The notes under the pieces: model-generated
The model's database searches: none
Told to the model about the DNA's origin: nothing
Seen by the model: only the letters and a program-made list of their open reading frames with translations
Made by a program: the position numbers and the translations under genes
Part shown: positions 11,788-21,225 of the stretch, one piece after another
Layout: every line of letters starts with the position of its first letter
Numbering within the stretch: position 1 is the first letter of the stretch
DNA from: Closterium sp. NIES-65
Taxonomy: Eukaryota; Streptophyta; Zygnematophyceae; Desmidiales; Closteriaceae
Length of the DNA: 64,000 nt
Direction of reading: 5' to 3'
NCBI GenBank assembly: GCA_948144175.1
Contig: CANXME010002275.1
Span: forward strand, 1,616,001-1,680,000

Positions 11788-12761
11788 CCGGAATGTGCCT
11801 GGGACCGCAGGAGGACGCGGACGCGCAGTACGACCACTAGTGCGAGCAGCACGAACAGGCGACGCAGGACGAGACGCAGGCTCACGACGCTCAGCAAGAC
11901 CTCCAGTAGGACCAGTGTAGGGAGAAGGAGCAGGTAGGGGGGAGGCGGGCTGTAACTGTGACTGCGACTGGACAGGCGGTGGACATGCTAAGGGAGGGGC
12001 AGGACCAGTGGAAGGCGGAAGACCAAGAACCTGCTCAATGAGCGGAACGAAGTACGGCCTCGATCGCGCAGCACCTCCAGAACCAACAGGGACAGCACCA
12101 GTACCTCCAGCGGCAGCACCAGCGCCAGCAGCACCTCCAGCTTCAACAGCGCCAACTCCAGCACCCTCAGACGCACCAGCGCCAGTAGATACACCAGCGC
12201 CAACACCCCCAGCAGCTCCAGCTCCAGTAGCTCCAGCAGCACCAACACCAGCAGGACCGGCAGCTCCAATACCGCCAGCAGTTCCAGCAGGACCAACTCT
12301 AGCAGCCCCAGCAGCACCCCCAGTCCCAACAGCTCCAGTACCTCCAGGACGAGCACCTCCGGGACCAGCAGCAACAGTAGTACCTCCAGCTCCAGCAGCA
12401 CGGCTCCAGCGCCGGGCAAACCACTCGCGTAGCTCCTGTGGACAGAGTGGCTCCCGCCTCTACGAAGCACCGTCGACGGCCACACGAGCAGACCCAGCGC
12501 CCCCAGGCTCCGCACCCCCATGCTCAGCACCCCCTGACTCAGCACCCCCAGGCTCAGCACCTCCCGACTCAGCAACCCCAGGCTCAGCACCCCCAGAATC
12601 AGCACCCCCAAGCTCAGCACCCCTGGACTCAGCACCGCCAGACCCGGCACCTGCAGGCTCAGCAGCTCTAACAGCACCAGAGTCAACAGCTACCTCGACA
12701 GGCTTCACTGCGTCTACCTGGGACACACCTGACGAGGCAGGACCCTTAGGGGGGAGGGGGT
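11788..12761 (-). repeat. Low-complexity linker between integrase and RT with pentapeptide (AEPGG-like) repeats
   Basis: In the integrase frame (12984-12460) a 15-bp unit encodes GGAEP/GGAES/GGAEH about 15 times. Further on, GCTCCAGCAGCTCCA-type repeats give Ala/Gly/Pro-rich chains in one frame and Leu/Glu-rich chains in another. The same linker occurs in the copia elements at 49032, 48588 and 62907, so it is a family trait. Confidence 0.7.
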
Positions 12762-13806
12762 CTACCGGGGGAGGACCTGGCACAAGGAAGAGCGGCGGCG
12801 TGGGAAGGGGCGCAGTGCGGTAGGGGAAGAGACGGTAGTAAGGTACCGACTCGTCAAAGGTGACGTCCTGGGAGGACAGAACACGGCGCGAGGTAGGGTG
12901 GTAAAACTGCCAACCAGGCGTGTCAGGGGGGAAGCCAAGGAAAACGCAGGGAACAGCATGGGGGGACAGCTTGTCCGCAGACAAGTCGCGGACAAACGCC
13001 CGAGATCCCTAGACCCGAAACGCAGACGCATCGCTAACCTTCCCCGTCCACCGCAAGGTGGGGGAGGTCTCTGGCAAGGAGACCCGGGGCTGAAGGTTGA
13101 GCTGATGCGCGGCGTACTGAACCGCAAACGGCAACAGAAAATGGGGGGCAGCCGCATGCATCATGGACGTACGAGCGACGTCCATGACCATGCCAATGCG
13201 GCGCTCAGCAATCCCATTTTGCTGTGGAGAGGCTGGAAGCGTGAAGGTCTGGCGGATGCCCTGTGTACGACAGAAGGCTCCCAGACAGGCAGAGGAAAAC
13301 TCCCCGCCTCCTTCAGAGTGCAGACGTAGAACAGGAAAGTCCGAGCCGAAACTCTCTCTGAGCTAGAGACGAGCCGCGCGGATCCAGTCGATCAACACCT
13401 CAGTGACGTCACCCTTGCTGCGCAAGGGGAAGACTGTGGTGTAGCGCGAGTAGTCGTCAACCACCAACAGGAAGTAACGCTCGTGCCCTTGTCCACGGAC
13501 GCGGGCGGGGCCCCACACGTCCATGTGGAGCGTCTGCAGTGGAGCCTCTGACCGAGGAAACTCGGAGGAGTGAGGGGCGGCGCGCTGTCGCCCCTCGACG
13601 CAGGGGACGCAAGTAGGGCCAGGCCCCGAAGGTAGGGGAGGGAGAGACCGGGGGAGACTAGAGACAAGGACACGGGAGGCCATGCTTCGGAGACGAGGCA
13701 GGGAGGGGTAACCAAGGCGGTGGTGCCAAAGGAGAGTCTGGTGGGACAGGAGACGACACGAACAGGGAGCAGACTCAGGACCAGACCTGGACGCTGCAGC
13801 ACACAA
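12762..13806 (-). pseudogene. copia integrase (GAG-pre-integrase finger and DDE core)
   Basis: The finger is seen as LLWHHRLGYPSL and CVPCVEGRQR (HHCC type). The core follows with LHMDVWGPARVRGQG, carrying the first catalytic Asp, and VVDDYSRYTTVFPL. After a stop at about 13363-13365 the frame resumes with a segment reading LHSEGGGEFSS where relatives at 52500 and 62990 have LHSDRGGEFSS, so the second catalytic Asp is changed to Glu. QQNGIAERRIGMVMDVAR carries the catalytic Glu, followed by VPCVFLGFPPDTPGWQFYHP of the C-terminal part. Two stops and the changed Asp make it inactive. Confidence 0.9.
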
Positions 13807-13824
13807 CTGACTCGACGCAGCTAC

Positions 13825-14658
13825 CTAGCCAGACTCAGCAGCCGGAGGAGACTCACTAGTAAGGGTGTACAGGCTCGACCCTGGCCGACGGGTGAACGTG
13901 GCCAAGTGTCGACCTGTCTGAGCACACGTGCAGTGGGTCACCCGCTGACTCGCACGAGTGAACTGGTCAACCCCCCTATCCTGTAGGTCCGCTCCACTCA
14001 CCAGGTTCGTAGAGAACGAGGGGAGGTAGAGACCTGACAGGGTGCCAGAGGGGGCTGCCGGGCACGGTAAGACAGTGGAGAAGCTAGCAAGGACAGGACC
14101 CCCAGAGGGGTCCGACAGGGAGACTGCAACCGGCCGACTAAGCGGCGTAAGCGTGGTGCGGTCTCGAAAGAAGGAGCGGGACGCACCCGAGTCAAGGGTG
14201 AAGGTGTGTAAGGCCTGAGCCGAGGTAGTACCTGAGAGAGCAGACTCACCAGCACCTGGGGCAGCAGATGCACTAGCACCTGGGGCAGTAGATGCACTAG
14301 CACCTAGAGCAGCAGCCTCACCAGCACCTAGAGCAGCAGCCTCAATGCCCGGGTCAGGCGGTACACACAGGTAACAGTCACCCTCAACACCCGTAGTCAC
14401 AGCATACATGGCAGCAAGGATAGCATCATAGTCAAGATCAAAGATGGCAACCCCCTCCCTAGACAGATCTCCCCAGCGAGAGATCTCTGACGCCTCAGGG
14501 AACTGGTGACGCCACGCGTCCGTCAGGCGGCCGAAGCAGCGCTGGGTGGAGTGCGGGCCCCCGCACTGCTCACCAGTGCGGTCGCCGGTACGGAGGACCT
14601 AAGTGCAAGGACCAGTACCTCCACCGCGCTGACGCGCAGCGTACCACTCACGAAGCTG
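13825..14658 (-). pseudogene. copia protease with upstream Cys/His motif
   Basis: LHTFTLDSGASRSFFRDRT at about 14217-14160 contains the DSGAS active site of copia protease, followed by LPCPAAPSGTLSGLYLPSFS and a sequence leading to the integrase finger. Upstream, near 14620-14540, is the Cys/His-rich segment C-x13-C-x3-H-x4-C (ending GEQCGGPHSTQRC), with one residue replaced by a stop. This motif sits where a CCHC zinc knuckle is expected. The Ala/Gly-rich stretch at 14230-14360 is a short repeat (LGASASTAPGA). Confidence 0.8.
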
Positions 14659-15741
14659 CTAAGGGGAAAGGGTCTCACGACCGCGCTGTTGCTGCTGGCG
14701 CGGACCACCACCGGACCCACTCCTCTGCGCAGAGTCGCGACCCGCTCCACTGCCGCCGCCGCCGCCGCCTCCGCCACCTCTGCCTCCTCCTCCACCTCCG
14801 CCGCCTCCGCTTCCTCCGCCACCACCGCCGCCTCCTCCGCCTCCACTGCTGCCACCGCTGCCTCCGCCCCCGCCACCACTCCCACCACCACCCCCACTCC
14901 CTCCACTGCCTCCACCACCACCTCCACCGCCCCCGCTAGCCCCTCCTGTTCCCTTGCCCCCCTTGCCCTTGCCGGTGCGGCGTCTCCCGCTAGGGGCAGA
15001 CGCAGCACCGACCCCGTAGAAACCAACGAGGTCGCCAGCAGCTGTAGAAGCAACAAAGGGCAAGAGGGGGGAGGGGGAACACCCCTCAAAGACGGGGGTG
15101 CGAGGGTCACCACGAGAGGCTCCTACAGCTACTATGCTCTTCTCTGCTGCTAGGAGGCGCTGCTCGAGGAGGTCAACGGTGAGAGTGGTGGGGCAAACTG
15201 AGAGGAAGTGGTCCCTGACTAAGCGAAGAGAGTCAGGGAGCCGGGTGACTATGTAGTAAAGGGTGATGTACATGGGGGGGGGGTTCTTGGCGCAGAAATC
15301 AGCAGGAAGCGCAGCGCGGTAGCGAGTGTCACTAGTGCGGAGGTGTGTAATGAGGTCAGTGAGTGTGGGAAAGGTAAGGTCAGGGAAGAGGTACGGTAGC
15401 ATGAGGCGGCTCAGTGCAGCAGTGGCAAGGGAAGAGTAGCGTGCAACTACAGCGCCATACAAGGTCTGAGCACTCTTGTACTGGCTAAAGTGTGCACGCT
15501 CAGTGGTCGGTAAGTGGCGACGCACAGCAAGACGGGCAGCAGCATCGCGTGTCGCCCACTGTGAGCGAAGAGTGCTGTCAGCAGTAGCAGGCGGGGCAGG
15601 GGAGGCACCAGAGGTGAGGTCGAACAGAGAGAGGCCGTCTGCCCTATCGCACTGGAGGAAAAGCTGGAGGTCATCGATCCAGACCTCAAAGTCAACAGCA
15701 CGACCCTCAGTGTCAAAGGAAAGAACACTGGGGGTAGCCAT
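14659..15741 (-). pseudogene. copia gag, 360 codons, with poly-glycine tail
   Basis: The frame starts ATG at 15741 (MATPSVLSFDTEGRAVDFEVW). It has the copia capsid pattern: VWIDDLQLFLQCDRADG near residue 20, SQWATRDAAARLAVRRHL near 63, HLRTSDTRYRAAL and MYITLYYIVTRLP near 150-190, and LLEQRLLAAEKSIVAVG near 210. Residues from about 250 are a GRRRTGKGKGGKG basic patch and then some 80 Gly/Ser residues, in place of the usual basic nucleocapsid. Translation stops at 14659, where the relative at 49032 reads through into the Cys/His motif. The frame is otherwise intact. Confidence 0.85.
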
Positions 15742-16876
15742 GACTGCAAAGGTCTAGCAAAGAGTGAGCTCACCAGTACGGGTAAGGAGGGCCGGGGCGC
15801 GCCAGTAGGACTGGTAGCAGCTCGACGGCAGGGCGGCTCGGCGGCTCAGCTGCTAGGCTGCTGGGCGGCTCGGCTGTCGGGCGGCTTGGCGGTCAGCTGC
15901 TGGGTGGCTCAGCGGCTCGGCTGCTGGGCGGCTCGGTGGCTCTGCTGCTGGGCGGCTCGGCTGTCGGGTGGCTCGGCGGCTCGGGCAGCTCGGCGGCTCT
16001 GCTTCTGGGCGGCTCGGCTGTCGGGCGGCTCGGCGGCTCTGCTGCTGGGCGGCTCGGCTGCTCTCCTGCTGGGCGGCTCGGCGGCTCTGCTGCTGGGCAG
16101 CTCGGTAGGGGCGGCTTGGGGCCGTTTAGGGACGGCGATAGGGCCGTGTAGGGGCGGCCACGGGGCCGCTTAGGGTCGGCGACGAGGCTGCTAAGGCGCG
16201 GCGACGGGGCCGCTAGGTGCGGTGACTGGGCCAGCAGGGGCGGCGACGGGGCCGCTAGGTGCGGCGACGGGGCCGCGTATGGGCGGCGACGGGGCCGCGT
16301 AGGGTGAGGGGCGGTGACGGGGCCGCTGGGGGCGGCGACGGGGCCGCTAAGGGCGGCGACGAGGCCGCGGAGGGGCGGCGACGGGGCCGCGTAGGGGCGG
16401 CGACGGGGCCGCATAGGGTGAGAGGCGGCGACGGGGCCGCTAGGGGCGGCGACAGGGCCGCTAAGGGCGGCGACGGGGCCGCGGAGGGGCGGCGACGGGG
16501 CCGCTAGGGGCGGCGACGGGGCCGCGTAGGATGAGAGGCGGCGACGGGGCCGCTAGGGGCGGCGACGGGGCCGCTAAGGGCGGCGACGGGGCCGCGGAGG
16601 GGCGGCGACGGGTCCGCTAGGGGCGGCGACGGGGCCGCGTAGGGTGAGAGGCGGCGACGGGGCCGCTAGGGGCGGCGACCGGGCCGTCAAGGGCGGCGAC
16701 GGGGCCGCTTATGGGCCGTAACGGGGCCGCGTGAGGGGCGACGACGAGGCCGCTAGGGGCCACTAGGGGCCTTGAAAGGGCGGCAAAAAGCGCGCCTCGG
16801 GCAGGAGCGATTGGCGCTCCGGTTAGAAGGGAAGTTTTCAGTGGTGGGCCCAAGGTAGCGTTCCCACTAGGGAACT
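15742..16876 (-). repeat. GC-rich tandem-repeat leader of nested copia element
   Basis: Between primer site and gag lie two arrays. One of about 25-30-bp GCGGCTCGGCTGCTGGGCG units lies at 15840-16110. One of GGGGCGGCGACGGGGCCGCT units lies at about 16150-16790. All frames are low complexity. The same kind of leader occurs in the other copia and coding-free elements here. Confidence 0.8.
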
Positions 16877-16888
16877 TGCTCTATACCA
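16877..16888 (-). other. Primer binding site of nested copia element
   Basis: Immediately inside the 5' LTR the minus strand reads TGGTATAGAGCAAG, matching the initiator tRNA-Met 3' end pattern TGGTATCAGAGC with one change. Confidence 0.8.
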
Positions 16889-17013
16889 TGTGAAGAATGA
16901 GGAATGAATGAACTAGCAAGCAGGTGGGTACAAGTAGGAAAACCTAGAAGTGTTGTACCCCATATTGTCTACCCCACTGTAGCCTACACAGACTATAGTA
17001 TAAGAGTTTGATA
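16889..17013 (-). repeat. 5' LTR of nested copia element (125 bp)
   Basis: It is a full-length match of 9484-9608. Its outer end reads GATA where the other copy reads GACA, so the terminal dinucleotide has mutated. The duplication GCTTT follows at 17014-17018. Confidence 0.93.
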
Positions 17014-17810
17014 GCTTTCCCGCACGAGTAGCTCGTTAGCGTAGACTGGTTGCGTATGCGCTGGTCCACTACACCGAGCTCCATGGGAGTAGGACCGTTG
17101 AAGCGGTTCGTATGTCCAGCAGTGGTGGGTTGCCCGATTCGACCTTGGAATCTCTGGTACGCTGCAAAGTTGATGGTGTCAAAACGCTCGGCGACACGAA
17201 TCATCTCATTCAATGTCGTAGCGCCGCGGAGTTCAACCTCGGTACGAATTTTTGGCTTCAGACCACGCTTAAATTTGTCCATCTGTTCAGCAGCAGGGAT
17301 GTTAGGGATCTCAAGCACGAGCTCGCGGAAGCGGTTGATGTACTTAGGGACCGAGCGATGCTGGCGTAATTCAGCAAGGTTGTCACGTGCGCGCTCGATG
17401 GCGTTGACCGGTTCGAAGTTCATTCTGAGAGATGCAGAAAATTCCTCCCAAGTTGAAATCGCAGCGTGGCAGCTCTGCCACCAAGTAGCAACAGCTCCTC
17501 GTAGCATCATGACAGCGTGACGAGCCCACTCAGCTTGGTTCACGTGGCATAGGAACAGGTACTCCTCCATTTGGAAAAGCCAACTTCCCACAGGTAAGTC
17601 CCGTTTTCCAGGGACAAACGGCTCAGGTTGAGGTGCTTTCAGACGTGCAGAGACCACAGCAGGTGCTGGCGCCGGCACCTGTGTGCCCAGGAGTCCACGT
17701 TCCTGGAGTTCGCCGAGGATCCGGTCGCGCACCTCGCGTTCAATTTCTCGGCGCATATTGGCGACAAACTCGTTCCAGAGTTCTGGAGTCATATCAGACG
17801 GCCCAGCCAT
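17014..17810 (-). pseudogene. gypsy gag, N-terminal part, cut by the copia insertion
   Basis: The frame starts ATG at 17810 (MAGPSDMTPELWNEFVANMR). It has the gypsy Gag pattern: FVPGKRDLPVGSWLFQMEEYLF near residue 75, AVMMLRGAVATWWQSC, LAELRQHRSVPKYINRFRELVLEIPNI and QMDKFKRGLKPKIRTEVEL, followed by PTPMELGVV. The zinc knuckle begins SYSCGKA and is completed on the other side of the insertion at 9483 (GHIKRHC). The first Cys of CX2CX4HX4C is Ser here. Capsid assembly is its usual role. The coding part shown is open, so it was not badly decayed before the insertion. Confidence 0.88.
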
Positions 17811-17851
17811 AGGGTCTAGAATATGGCACGAGCGTACGAAATGAATAACCA

Positions 17852-17864
17852 GGCTCTGATACCA
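17852..17864 (-). other. Primer binding site of the gypsy element
   Basis: The minus strand reads TGGTATCAGAGCC one base inside the LTR, a perfect match to the classical plant initiator-tRNA-Met primer site. Confidence 0.9.
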
Positions 17865-17865
17865 G

Positions 17866-18716
17866 TGAAACGTTGCTGGCAGGAAGGTAGCAGCCTTAGT
17901 AGTCTTGAGTAAGCTTGAGTAACGGGTACAAGATGCTCTCTAGAATTTTCTGGAAATTACAATATGCCTTTACAAATTTGACGGTACAATTTTATAGAGC
18001 ACATTCAGAATTCGAGTCGCACTACCAAGTCGCGACACCCTGAATTCCCTATTGGTAACCCTTCCCTTGTAAATGAACCTTGTCGTGAAATTCAGGGGAT
18101 TATTGCGGTACGGGATTGGTCGGCGAGTTTGGTTACGGGGCTGTAATTTCGTCGGCGTGGTTGGCGAAGTCGGCGAGGCGTCAGAACTTGGGTGTTCTGC
18201 ATTTCATAATTTTCGCGCGAGGGTATGACTTGGGCTACGCGTCAGGACCTGGTCGCCCATGTCAGAGGTCCACTGGTGATCCCCGATTGATCCTAGGGAA
18301 GGGTTACAGGCTCGTTGTCCTGGGGGGTTATGGGCGCACTAACCCGCTACTTAAACAAGCCCTTTTATCCCAATGGTCTAGTGGTTGGGATTCTGACATG
18401 GTATCAGAGCGAAGGTCTCGGATTCGAATCCCGGTGTGTGCACTTCGGGCATCCCAGTGCGGGGGGGTGTCAGAGGTCCACTGGTGATCCCCGATTGATC
18501 CTAGGGAAGGGTTACAGGCACTTTGGTCTGGGGGGTTATGGGCGCACTTTCCCGCTACACAAACAAGCCCTTTTATCCCAGTGGTCTAGTGGTTGGGATC
18601 CTGACAGCCCAGCTGCATGTTGAGGCACTTGACTAATCGGAGGTTTGGGTGAGGTGGCGATTGACTTCTGCCCACCTGCACTGTACTTGGCAGCATTCGG
18701 CTACCACACTGTTACA
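17866..18716 (-). repeat. gypsy 5' LTR, interrupted by a TRIM
   Basis: It matches 3952-4450 in two parts, 17866-18259 and 18612-18716. Removing the inserted 347 bp and one copy of the GCCCA duplication restores 499 bp, exactly the length of the other LTR. Confidence 0.92.
18260..18606 (+). mobile_element. Terminal-repeat retrotransposon in miniature (TRIM) with tRNA-like promoter boxes
   Basis: Two 139-bp direct repeats (18260-18398, 18468-18606; about 10 differences; each TGTCAG to CTGACA) flank a 69-bp core. The element is flanked by the 5-bp duplication GCCCA (18255-18259, 18607-18611). The core starts with a perfect TGGTATCAGAGC primer site (18399-18410) and ends in a G-rich tract, as in LTR retrotransposons, with no coding capacity. 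TGGTCTAGTGG (18374-18384) resembles a tRNA A box and GATTCGAATCC (18421-18431) a B box, spaced almost as in a tRNA gene. Confidence 0.9.
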
Positions 18717-18721
18717 AGGCA

Positions 18722-19503
18722 AGTCGCGTGGGTGCGGGATGGGGCAAACAGCAGCACCGCGCCATGAAGAAGTTAATCGCCAGCAGCAGCTAAGTCGCGC
18801 AAGAGAGCCAGCTGCTGCTCTCTCAATTTAAGCATTTCAGTCGCGCCCTGGCATCTAAGCTGCTACAGAAGAAATCCGGACTGCTGATAGAAAGCATGGC
18901 AGCAGCTGCTAACTACTCATCTACAGCTGCTGCTGGTCGACAAGCATTCCGCCATGATGAGTCAACATTTCGCCATGTCTACAGATGCAGCAGCCATGAT
19001 CGAGTCGCGGCTAAACTAGATTGTGAAGAGCATAAGGCGAAACTCTGCATAGGCTCTCACGGGACTCCTCTAAGGAGAAACGGGTTGTGAAGACGAGAAG
19101 AGCAGCGAGGGAAAAACAACCTCGACTGTGACTTGGGTTGAGATTGCCAAGAAACCCTAGGTACACTAACGAGATCTGGAGGAGGCACGCGGAAGTGATA
19201 GGATGCGCGGAGCAGGGGGCAGAAACTAGAGGAACAGAACTCGACACGAGAGGTGCGAGACGTGCAGCCGAAGATTTCGCACGTGCGGTAACCTACAACT
19301 TGAACAGTAACTGCAAGAGGGATTCTCCGCCGATGCATTTTAGGAGGAGCTACAAGCCTCCGTGACTCACGCCATTACACTTCCGCAATCAACGGATACA
19401 ACGCATCAGTTCAACCACCAGGGTAAGTGTGTTTGTGGTAAGCCACCTTATCCCTCCATCCTCCACAAGAATGAACCTCACTAAAACCTACAGCAAGGGG
19501 GGG
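18722..19503 (+). other. 3' internal part of the outer copia-like element
   Basis: CAG-rich sequence resembling 2263-3951 occurs at 18722-18990, followed by unremarkable sequence and a purine tract at 19491-19503. No protein domain is visible in any frame. Confidence 0.5.
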
Positions 19504-19544
19504 TGTTGGAAATATAAAGCATAAGAAAATGTATATGCTGTTAG

Positions 19545-19675
19545 TGTCAGAATATTATGTTTCTCTAGTCTGCAGTGGGGTACTCTATAGTGAGTACAGC
19601 CCTTTTAGGGTTTGCTATATGTATCCCAATGTTTGCTAGTGAACCTCCTCTCTTCTTCATTCCTCATTCTTTACA
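19545..19675 (+). repeat. Solo LTR (131 bp)
   Basis: The sequence runs from TGTCAGAATATT to TTCTTTACA, flanked by the 5-bp duplication GTTAG at 19540-19544 and 19676-19680. It belongs to the same family as the LTR at 7610-7744. No internal sequence remains, which is the expected outcome of recombination between the two LTRs of one element. Confidence 0.9.
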
Positions 19676-19767
19676 GTTAGGTTTTAGTGTAATCCTCTAA
19701 ATAAGCCTCTAGGCCCTACAATAATTGTACCATTATTGTAGGGGCTGCATTATTGGAGTCTAGAGGT

Positions 19768-21048
19768 CGTCAGAATATGTTCTTTATCTAGCCTGCAGTG
19801 GGGTACTCAATAGTGAGTACAACCCTTTAGGGCTTCCTATTTGTACCAACTTGCCTGCTAGTGCAATCATTCCATTTTCTGTTTCTATCATTCTCGATCC
19901 TGCTTGGCACAACCTTCTAGTCTCACTGTGGCCTAGGCTACTAAGCCTAGGCCCTACTCCTAGTGTTTTTGATATGGTATCTAGAGCAAGCACGTTCGTG
20001 CTGCCTCCCTTAATGGGCCCACCAACTGCTTCCGCTGTCGTTCTGTCTATCGCGCGCCCCGTGGTGCGTGACGTGTTATTTTCTTTCCACCACGCGCTCC
20101 TAGCGCGTGGCGGCTTTTTCTGCCCGCCGCGCGCTCGGGGCGCGTGGCGGTTTCATCGTCCGTCGAGGCGCCTACATGGGGCCCGTGCGCTGCCCCCCAT
20201 CGCTCGTCGCGGCGCCCTCAGGGGGCACGCGCGCGGCCCCCCATCGCCCGTCGAGGCGTCTTCAGGGGGCCCGCCCGCCGCCCCCCCCCCCCCCCCCCCG
20301 TCGCCCGTCGCGGTGCCTTTAGGGGGCCCGCGCGCTGCCCCCGTCGCTCGTCACGGCGCCCTCAGGGGGCATGCGCGCGCCCCCCCCCCCCCCCCCCCCC
20401 ATCGCCCGTCGTAGCGCCCTTGGGGAGCCTGTCCGCTGCACCCCCGTCGTCGACCCTACAGCCGCCCCTGGCCCCTGGAGCAGCCGCCCCTGCAGCAGTC
20501 GCCCCTGGCCCCTGGAGCAGCTGCCACTGCAGCAGCCGCCCCTGGCCCCTGGAGCAGCCGCCCCTGCAGCAGCCGCCCTTGGCCCCTGCAGCAGTTACTC
20601 CAGTAGTCCGCGGCGCCAGTTACACCAGTAGTCCGCGGCGCTGTCCCGGTAGCCACTGTGCCAGCCGCTCCTGTCGCCCGTGTGTTTGCAGCTTTAGCCG
20701 CCGCCTCCCATCTCCTCTCCTCTCATAGTCCCTCCTCCTCCTCACTTGCCTTCTGTGACTGCCTCTAGCTCTGGTTGTGCTTGTGACTTATTCTATGACT
20801 TCTTGCTATGCTGATTATACCCAACTTTGACTATGGGGGTGTGTCAGAATATGTTCTTTGTCTAGCCTGCAGTGGGGTACTCAATAGTGAGTACAACCCT
20901 TTAGAGTTTCCTATTTGTACCAACCCGCCTGCTAGTGCAATCATTCCACTTTCTGTTTCTATCATTCTCGATCCTGCTTGGCACAACCTTCTAGTCTCAC
21001 TGTGGCCTAGGCTACTAAGTCTAGGCCCTACTCCTAGTGTTTCTGATA
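19768..21048 (+). mobile_element. Coding-free LTR retroelement (207-bp LTRs)
   Basis: LTRs at 19768-19974 and 20842-21048 differ at about 9 positions, and the duplication GAGGT is at 19763-19767 and 21049-21053. TGGTATCTAGAGC (19975-19987) is the primer site and CTATGGGGGTG precedes the 3' LTR. The 867-bp interior is GC-rich with repeats of GGCGCCCTCAGGGGGC type and a CCCCTGGAGCAGC block, with no gag or pol. Each LTR contains the inverted repeat GGCCTAGGCT/AGCCTAGGCC (19930-19953), mutated in the 3' copy. Confidence 0.92.
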
Positions 21049-21225
21049 GAGGTTTGGGGGTAGAATTATTGGTACTCCTTTATTGGAGGTACCATTATTG
21101 GTGTGGATGGGTGGACTGAGAACAGGGTAACTGTATAGATAAATGCTCTGCTGTATAAGGCCATAATATATTCTATTGTTCTAAATCCATTCAGTTGCAA
21201 GGTTCTCTTGCTATTCTATTCTACA

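Larger units (their letters stand above)
9484..17013 (-). mobile_element. Ty1/copia retrotransposon nested in the gypsy element (125-bp LTRs)
   Basis: LTRs of 125 bp at 9484-9608 and 16889-17013 differ at about 6 positions. The target duplication GCTTT lies at 9479-9483 and 17014-17018. On the minus strand the order is 5' LTR, primer site TGGTATAGAGC, GC-rich repeat leader, gag, protease, integrase, linker, RT, RNase H, purine tract (TATGGGGGTG) and 3' LTR, which is the copia order with integrase before RT. Scattered stops, and an Asp to Glu change in the integrase core, show it is inactive. It is the same family as 49032-56121. Confidence 0.95.
3952..18716 (-). mobile_element. Ty3/gypsy chromodomain retrotransposon (chromovirus-like), nested and decayed
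   Basis: The 499-bp LTRs lie at 3952-4450 and 17866-18716 (the latter interrupted by a 347-bp element), with 5-bp target duplications AGGCA at 3947-3951 and 18717-18721. Reading on the minus strand, the order is 5' LTR, initiator-tRNA-Met primer site, gag with zinc knuckle, protease, reverse transcriptase, RNase H, integrase, chromodomain, purine tract and 3' LTR, which is the gypsy order. It was later split by a copia element at 9484-17013 and a partial element at 7610. Stops and frameshifts in pol show that it is dead. Confidence 0.92.
1..21225 (+). mobile_element. Outer copia-like LTR retroelement, host of the nest (5' end outside window)
   Basis: This is the oldest layer of the nest. Its gag/protease remnant lies at 37-1232, GC- and CTG-rich non-coding sequence runs to 3951, and the element resumes at 18722 after the gypsy insertion (duplication AGGCA at 3947-3951 and 18717-18721). 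A purine tract at about 19491-19503 is followed by TGTTGGAAATATAAAGC, a typical start for a plant copia 3' LTR. No integrase or reverse transcriptase is seen in either part, so it was probably non-autonomous or lost pol. The 3' LTR end at about 21225 (CTACA) is a guess, because the 5' LTR is not in the window for comparison. Confidence 0.6.
19504..21225 (+). repeat. 3' LTR of the outer element, carrying two later insertions
   Basis: It begins TGTTGGAAATATAAAGC right after the purine tract. It is interrupted by a solo LTR (19545-19675) and an LTR element (19768-21048). Without these it would be about 300 bp. The end CTACA near 21225 cannot be verified inside the window. Confidence 0.5.

Noticed and set aside
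18370..18440. Functional tRNA gene
   Set aside because: A and B box-like motifs are present, but I cannot fold a full cloverleaf with acceptor and anticodon stems. The segment is part of a TRIM.
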